This document shows, one piece after another, positions 58,049-64,000 of a DNA stretch of 64,000 bases (positions are counted from its first letter, which is position 1; each line of letters starts with the position of its first letter). Where the stretch lies: positions 16,564,001-16,628,000 of the forward strand of contig NC_053046.1 in the NCBI RefSeq assembly GCF_003473485.1, given 5' to 3'. Under the pieces are notes generated by a model. The model saw only the letters and a list, made by a program, of their open reading frames with translations. It made no database searches and was not told where the DNA came from. Made by a program: the position numbers and the translations under genes. The stretch is from Medicago truncatula (taxonomy: Eukaryota > Streptophyta > Magnoliopsida > Fabales > Fabaceae).

Positions 58049-58760
58049 TGTAACAAAAATACTGAGTGAGGATGAGAAAATATCTGTATAACAGAGAAGA
58101 GGATGAAATGCATTAGGTTAGCCACCCAATTTTTTTAGCCATTTTTTCACTCTTGTACAAAGTATAGAGTGAGTAGATCATTATTCTTTTCTTCTGTCCT
58201 TGTATGTTGCAACACTAATAGATGTAGATATCTTGACTGATTTCAAACTAATCTTATTCAATCATTTTTAACACGTTCATGCAATTGTGCAAGTGGTGCC
58301 ACATTTACAGGTTTCAATGTTGTTCTTAGCATGCTTCCTGATTAATTGTGAAGATGAGAAATGATTTAAGTATATTTGTACCGTTCTAGAAGTATTTGTG
58401 CTTTTTGAATCTAGCTTGATCTTTTCATTTTCTTCGTTCATGTTCTACAATTGTTAAACCGCATGGGGGGAATGTGAAAGAAAACACTGGTTTAACTTTC
58501 CAACTTTTTGTTAATATTTGACATTCCAAAGTCTTAAGTCAAATCCAAACAATTACAATAACACATGAAACCAAAATCATAAAAGTATTAAATGGAATGA
58601 AGTTATGATGCTTGCAGTAACAAGGAAAATGAGTGGCCACCCACTTAAATTTACAATTGCAGTCTAGAAGAAAAGAATCTCAGCCATGTTTTAGCTCAAA
58701 CAAGAATTTGCGATACTGGCTTCTATACACTGCCTATAATAGTCCATAAATGCATCTTTA

Positions 58761-58791
<31 letters not shown>

Positions 58792-59165
58792 GTGAGATCA
58801 TCTTTAAGAAATAGAGACATTTGTTATTATAATTTTGGATATATTATACAGAGTTAACTATGTCACCAATTATACAAATTATATCTTTATACACCATAAA
58901 ATAATGCAGCTCTCCGTTTTTTCAAGAGTTATCGCTACCCATATCAGTGAGCCTTTAGTTTCCCAGTTCCCAGCTCAGAGGGACTAGAGTACTCTGGCTT
59001 CAAGTGCAATGTAGCCTGAACTCAAAACAGCATGAGAAGCAAAATTGTTTGGAAGCACGACACCGCACCGTGCAAATTTGGTGATTTTTCTGGATGTATA
59101 CATCTGGACTGCTTTTGGGGCGTGAAGAAAGTACCGTGCTCTAACAGAACATGATTGGCGAGAAT
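58049..59165. other. Convergent 3' intergenic region
   Basis: AT-rich, with a long A-run at 58769-58790. It contains the 3' UTRs of the PTST-like gene (+) and, from the right, the RCC1-type gene (-). Nothing else recognisable. Confidence 0.5.
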
Positions 59166-62100
59166 TTATGGCTTTGTTAAAGCAAACGTAAAACCACTTC
59201 CACAATAAACTCTGATTGATGCAGCTTCATTCAGATCATAACCAAGATTTACAGTAACAGGACTGATTCGGTCACCATCATCCCCTAACCCTAGTTGACC
59301 ATGCTCACCCCAACCCCATGTCTTTATTTCTCCATTCTCTGAACATTGAGAAAGAAATAAGTCAGCATGCTAATGTGATTGTAAACTTGCTTAGGTATAA
59401 GAAAACTATATCTTGCCTGTGACAAGGACAGAATGCTCAGCTCCAGTAGCAATATCAGTAATCTTTGTTCCATCAAGTCCAGGAGCTTTCTCCAAATTGG
59501 CTTCTCTTGAATCTACGACATGACAAACAAGTTTACTTTAGAAAAGTCTTATCAAGTAATATGAAACTCTGAAACATTTGCAGTGACATCAGATTTTTTT
59601 TAAGGGGTGGCCATTAAAATTAATGTATTTCCTTTTATTATTAAAGTTAAGAAAATAAAATGTATTCGATTAGTGTTCTTAATGTGAAAATATTTTTGTT
59701 TACAATTAAGTCCAGAAGGAAGTACCGAATAACGACTTAGCCGGTCTTGCATTGTGAAGATCGCTAAGCACTCCAAGGTGGTTGCCCCCAAGCATATAAA
59801 CCTTCCCCTCACCTATACACAAATTTAACAAACAAAATTCATTCAAAAGGGAAGTGACAGAAGATATGAAATCATGAAACTTTGGTGTATAGTGTCAGTA
59901 AATACCAGTCATAGCTAAAGCATGGTTCCACCCTAGAGTGACTTTAGTAAATTTCGATGTAGAGTTTAAGCATTGTGGAAGGTGTGAATCTTCATAGCCC
60001 TTGAAGCCTCTTCCCCAGGTGTAAAGATGTCCATCAACTGATGCAAAAACAACCAACAGAGAGATAATGAATATTTTAGAAAAGAATATAATGTAATTTT
60101 TTGAATTTCACCTCCAGGTGACTTAATTTATCTTATTAAGAAAAATGTGAATCACATATCATGCAAGGGAAGAAGTGATGGATTTACCAGATAATGCAGC
60201 ACTATGGTCTCCATTTGCAGAAATTCCAACTATTTCCTCATCTTCAAATCCACTAATAACTTTAGGAAGATTAATAGATTTTATTTTATCTTTGGAGACA
60301 CCCAACTGACCACGCTTACCAGAGCCAAATCCATAAACTTGATTTGAAAGACAGCCTGCATCGTCAAAATGACCTTTGGTAATTGGAGATAAACAACTAG
60401 TTTTAAATTACAATCCAAAATCGTGATCATGACCGTGACATCAAAGTTACTTATATCCTATGAGCATTTATACAGACATGGACATTTGATACAATACTGA
60501 CATTTACACGTAGACACATGATAATTTAAGAAAGTGGAAGGAATCGAATGTAAGTATGTAACCACATGTGTCAGGATAATGATAGTGTCAGATACTGACA
60601 CATGTTGCACACTAGACATGCCTCAATCTAAAGTGTCAGTGCTACATAGTCGATCTCTTAGAGAGCAGTTACAATTGTATCTGATGTATTTTATCATAAG
60701 CTTTTACAATATCAAAGACCGTTATACGACTGCGTGACCATAATTTTAAAACTTGCATTGAAATTCATAATAATGAAACAGAAACTTTAGCAAACTGAGC
60801 AATAACTTATACGAATCCAATACCTTTCAACAAAACAAGAGAATGGCGCATTCCACATGCTACCTGTGCAACATTTTGATCAACAAAAGATGACACTTTG
60901 ATGGGTGAACTATGTGAAGCATAATCACCATGCCCAAGTTGGCCAAAGGAACCATCCCCACAAGTGAACAGGCACCCAGAATCTAGAAACCAAACAAGAA
61001 CAAGAAAGACAAAAGTAATCAATTTTCAACAAAAAAACTAACCCCAACTATTCATTTTAGAAGCATATATTGGAGACAAAGATGCATACCTGAAACAAAA
61101 CCTGAGTGGCCCCAACCAGCAGAGACATGGGTTATGAAGTAGTTGTCCAATGATGTTATAGCCTTGGGATATAACAAGTTATTGACAACCTCTCCATGGC
61201 CTAGTTGACCAGAATTTCCCCTACCCCATGATAATACCTTCCCATCTGCATTTTTTTTTATAGTTTTGAATACACAGTGAGAATCAAGAAGAAGTTAACA
61301 AAAAAAGTTAAAAAAAAAACGTTTTGATATTCTGTAATGGGCAAATTCTGATTTTTGACTGCCATAAAAGAATTTTTTTTTTCTTCCAAATAACTTAGCG
61401 GCGAAACTCACGCACACTAAATGTGAAGCAGAGTATTGCAGGTTTGAACCCGCACTCCAGCAAATCAATGTCCCTCACAACTTTTTCCATCTGAGCTGCA
61501 ACCAGGCGACAAATTATTTTCTTTTAATTATTCCAAAATCACTAATTTTAGGTTATTTCTACAGTGGACCACCTTGGTAGGTGGGTCATTACGACTCGTA
61601 CATCGAAATTGTTCAAAAGACCAACGATGACTAAAGTCGTCAGAAGTAGTTATTCATAGTCCTATTGGTCATCACAACTTAAACAATGAGTTGATTGGTG
61701 TCGATTTGACAAAAACAAGAGAAAACAATTATAAGTCGAATTTTGGAAGTCAACATATCTATTTTATCTTTGTTTTTATCTCACCTGAATCGCCCCATCT
61801 TTCTATTTTATCTATTTTGAAGTCAACATATCTATTCTTATACCCATCAAGTGACTATCTTAAATGTTTTGATACAACAAATCTTAAACCTCTACTCTCA
61901 AAGGCCGACCATCATTGAAGTTTCAAACAATTTTCAAATAATAGTCCACGATGGATCACCTATCAAAATACTTCACAATTAATCCATAAATTATTTATAA
62001 GATATATAGAACTTAATAATATTTGTGTTAATATGTATGACTTCTGTAAAAGATATTCAATTTATCTACTGTACAATATTTTTTTGAGGGGATCTACTGT

Positions 62101-62577
62101 ATAATAAATGTTAAGGGAATAAAGCAATACTATATTTATATTTCAAAGAATAAAGCCAACAAAAAAAAAAATCATGTAAGTACAATTCAATACTTATTTT
62201 TTGACAATTAAGTACAACTCAAATGGTAGATGTGAGTTTCATATTCAATAAATGACAATTTTTTTACACATGTAATTTCATAGATTAGAGAAATAAAATC
62301 AAAATTCTATTATATATTAATTAAATAGAATAGTACAACATAAAACAAAAAATTTCTATATTGGGAAATTGGTATGTACTAACTAACCAGAGGTTAAGGC
62401 AATGACATGAGCGCCGCCACAGGCAAGTGAAGAGACAGAGGGCAGAGACAGAGACAGTTGTTGAGGGATTTGTTCATCTTGAAGTCTTCCTGTTCCTAAT
62501 TGACCATCTGTTCCAGCACCCCAACTCCATAATCTTTCTATTTTCTCTTCAATTTTCACTTGTTCACTTTCTTCCAT
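59166..62577 (-). CDS. RCC1-repeat (beta-propeller) protein, UVR8/RCC1 superfamily
   Basis: Eight minus-strand exons: 62388-62577, 61090-61245, 60824-60982, 60188-60355, 59906-60037, 59726-59812, 59417-59512 and 59166-59338, totalling 386 aa. Repeats follow the WSWGAGTDGQLGTG pattern: VLSWGRGNSGQLGHG, LFTCGDGSFGQLGHG, VYGFGSGKRGQLGV, LYTWGRGFKG, VYMLGGNHLGVL and IKTWGWGEHGQLGLG. These build a seven-bladed propeller of the RCC1 fold, as in Ran-GEF RCC1 or UVR8. The exact role is unknown; the photoreceptor tryptophan cluster of UVR8 cannot be confirmed. All introns are phase 1, and the intron after 59417-59512 uses a GC donor. A 19-codon in-frame extension to an ATG at 62632-62634 is possible; the shorter start precedes MEESEQVKIEE. 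Confidence 0.92.
61395..61510 (-). repeat. tRNA-derived SINE-like segment in RCC1 intron 1
   Basis: On the minus strand GCCTGGTTGCAGCTCAGATGG resembles an A-box region and GCGGGTTCAAACCTGC a B box, separated as in SINEs. There is no complete tRNA cloverleaf. It sits in the 1.1-kb first intron of the RCC1-type gene. Confidence 0.5.
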
Positions 62578-63901
62578 CAATCTACTTTCACTTTCTGTTT
62601 TGTCTATGTTTCTTCTTGATATCCCACAAAACACGTACTCCGTACCTTTAAGTACTAGTTTTTGAGTTCAGTTTTGTTTTTGGGACTCCTGTTTTTCAGT
62701 TTTGTACTGTGTTTTAGCGGATGTTCCTTAGAATCCGAGGATCTTGTTCTTTTTTTTTTAGAAAAAGAATGGGAAATATATTTTTCGAAATCAATTCTTT
62801 CCTAAATCTATTTTTTTTACTCAATTATCCCAAATCATTTATCTCCCTTGAAAACACCAACGTATATAAAAAAAAAAAAATAGTTAGCTTATTCAGATCG
62901 CTATTTTAAGCAAACATTATTTTATTTTCAATATCCTTAAATAATTGATGTATCCAAAATATTTATTTATAACCTTGACGAAGCTAGTATTTGTTTAAAC
63001 TCTACTCTTTTGGCATGATTTGTTGAAAATTATACTTCAGGGAAGCTATTTGAGTTTAATAACAATACATATATATTTATGACAATCTTGGGGTTTAAAG
63101 ATGATACCTAAATCTAAGGTGGGAAAAACCTCTAAGTTTAAAGAACACTGACAAATAAATTTATATTTTACTTCCCTTCATAGACACCGGCAAACTCGAA
63201 TTCAAAATCTATGAATGTTATACAATGACATGATATTTTATGCAAATTTTATAATCACTCTCTAAGCGTTAGACATTTCCCAGAAGAAGTGAATGACTCT
63301 GATTCTACAATGAACTGCAGTGACAAAACTAATAAATACAATTCTTGCTGTCTGTGTGTTGATTTATTCCATAGATCCACAAACAACAGCATAATGCTTA
63401 ATGTTCTAAGACCATCCCCAATGGTAAGGTCTTCACCAATAGATGAAAAACTTTTAAGTCGTGCATACATTTGAATCGCTGATTACACAATCTACAAAAA
63501 GAGTTCCCTGCATCATGCCATCAAATACTCAAATAAACCTTAATGACCAGATCAAACTTGTAACCAATATGAATGACCATAAAATACCACGAGGCAAAAC
63601 AGTAGATTAAGGCAAATTGAAGCAAGGAATGAAGTAAAGTGGTCTCTTCATTAAAGAAATCAGAGAATATCTTACAATTTCAAATCTAAATAGTTAAGCA
63701 AACATAGGATAAACCAACTATTTACCAAATTATATTACTAATGTAGACATCAAACATCAAAAACCACAAACTAAATTACATAATTAACTTATATGAAAAA
63801 AGAACTAGCATAGATCTAAACCCTAAATTCAAAGTGTTATCAAAACATTGATACAAAATAAGTTAACCCTATGAAAAAAGATTAAATATTGATTTTCAGA
63901 A
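62578..63901. other. Intergenic: RCC1-gene 5' region and 3' flank of the right-edge gene
   Basis: 62578-62660 includes the likely 5' UTR of the RCC1-type gene. The rest is AT-rich. An open minus-strand frame at 63255-63470 has no recognisable domain, and the interval probably contains the 3' UTR of the gene starting beyond the window. Confidence 0.35.
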
Positions 63902-64000
63902 TTACAAGATATCATCATAAGCAACAATTTCTCTGCCCTTGAAAGGAACTTCAAGAACTGAGCTACCAGAACCATCCTCACTACTTTTGGTTTTCCCTAT
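63902..64000 (-). CDS. C-terminus of an unidentified minus-strand gene (partial)
   Basis: The minus strand is open from the window edge to TAA at 63902-63904 and reads IGKTKSSEDGSGSSVLEVPF then KGREIVAYDDIL. The ending is protein-like, with an acidic-serine linker and a conserved-looking terminal motif. I do not recognise the family, and its 5' part lies outside the window. It runs in the same direction as the RCC1-type gene. Confidence 0.6.
   Translation of the reverse strand: MGKTKSSEDGSGSSVLEVPFKGREIVAYDDIL

Overview
The window is plant nuclear DNA: AT-rich, with short GT-AG introns, dense nested transposable elements and typical angiosperm gene families. The TIR-NB-LRR resistance gene, the repeat families and the base composition suggest a papilionoid legume, most likely Medicago. 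That assignment is inference from pattern recognition, since no search was run.

Five well-supported gene models, or parts of them, sit mostly in the right half. They are a complete five-exon TIR-NB-LRR immune receptor (36354-42172, +); a four-exon NRT1/PTR-family transporter (42625-45506, -) convergent with it; a small secreted LysM protein with an early stop (47390-47614, +); an eight-exon plastid-targeted CBM48/PTST-like starch protein (52833-58048, +); and an eight-exon RCC1-repeat protein (59166-62577, -) convergent with the PTST-like gene. A further minus-strand gene enters at the right edge (63902-64000). For the four multi-exon models, all exon phases and total lengths add up to uninterrupted reading frames.

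The left third holds gene wreckage. A BPA1-like RRM gene has exons 1-3 on the minus strand (7364-8658), but its exon 4 lies on the plus strand at 3092-3154. Between them is a 3.4-kb palindrome (3205-6585) whose two 1.67-kb arms both carry the next exon. A TRRAP/Tra1 pseudogene (10680-12245, -) has its segments in the wrong order. A Ty3/gypsy gag relic (about 1217-2892) is split by a hAT-type MITE.

From 13.6 to 33 kb the sequence is almost entirely mobile elements, and many can be delimited exactly by target-site duplications. They include two Mutator-like long-TIR elements, one holding a smaller hAT-like insert. A LINE (17780-25700, -) is split by a hAT-like element, which holds a copia relic, which holds a solo LTR. 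A second solo LTR cuts the same LINE. A 159-bp tandem-repeat array is interrupted by a 3.4-kb solo LTR and by a Helitron-like segment.

The most unusual structures are the giant palindrome tied to the rearranged RRM gene, the layered nest of elements, the scrambled TRRAP copy, and the D-to-H change in the MHD-equivalent motif of the otherwise intact TIR-NB-LRR. No clearly new multi-gene system was found.
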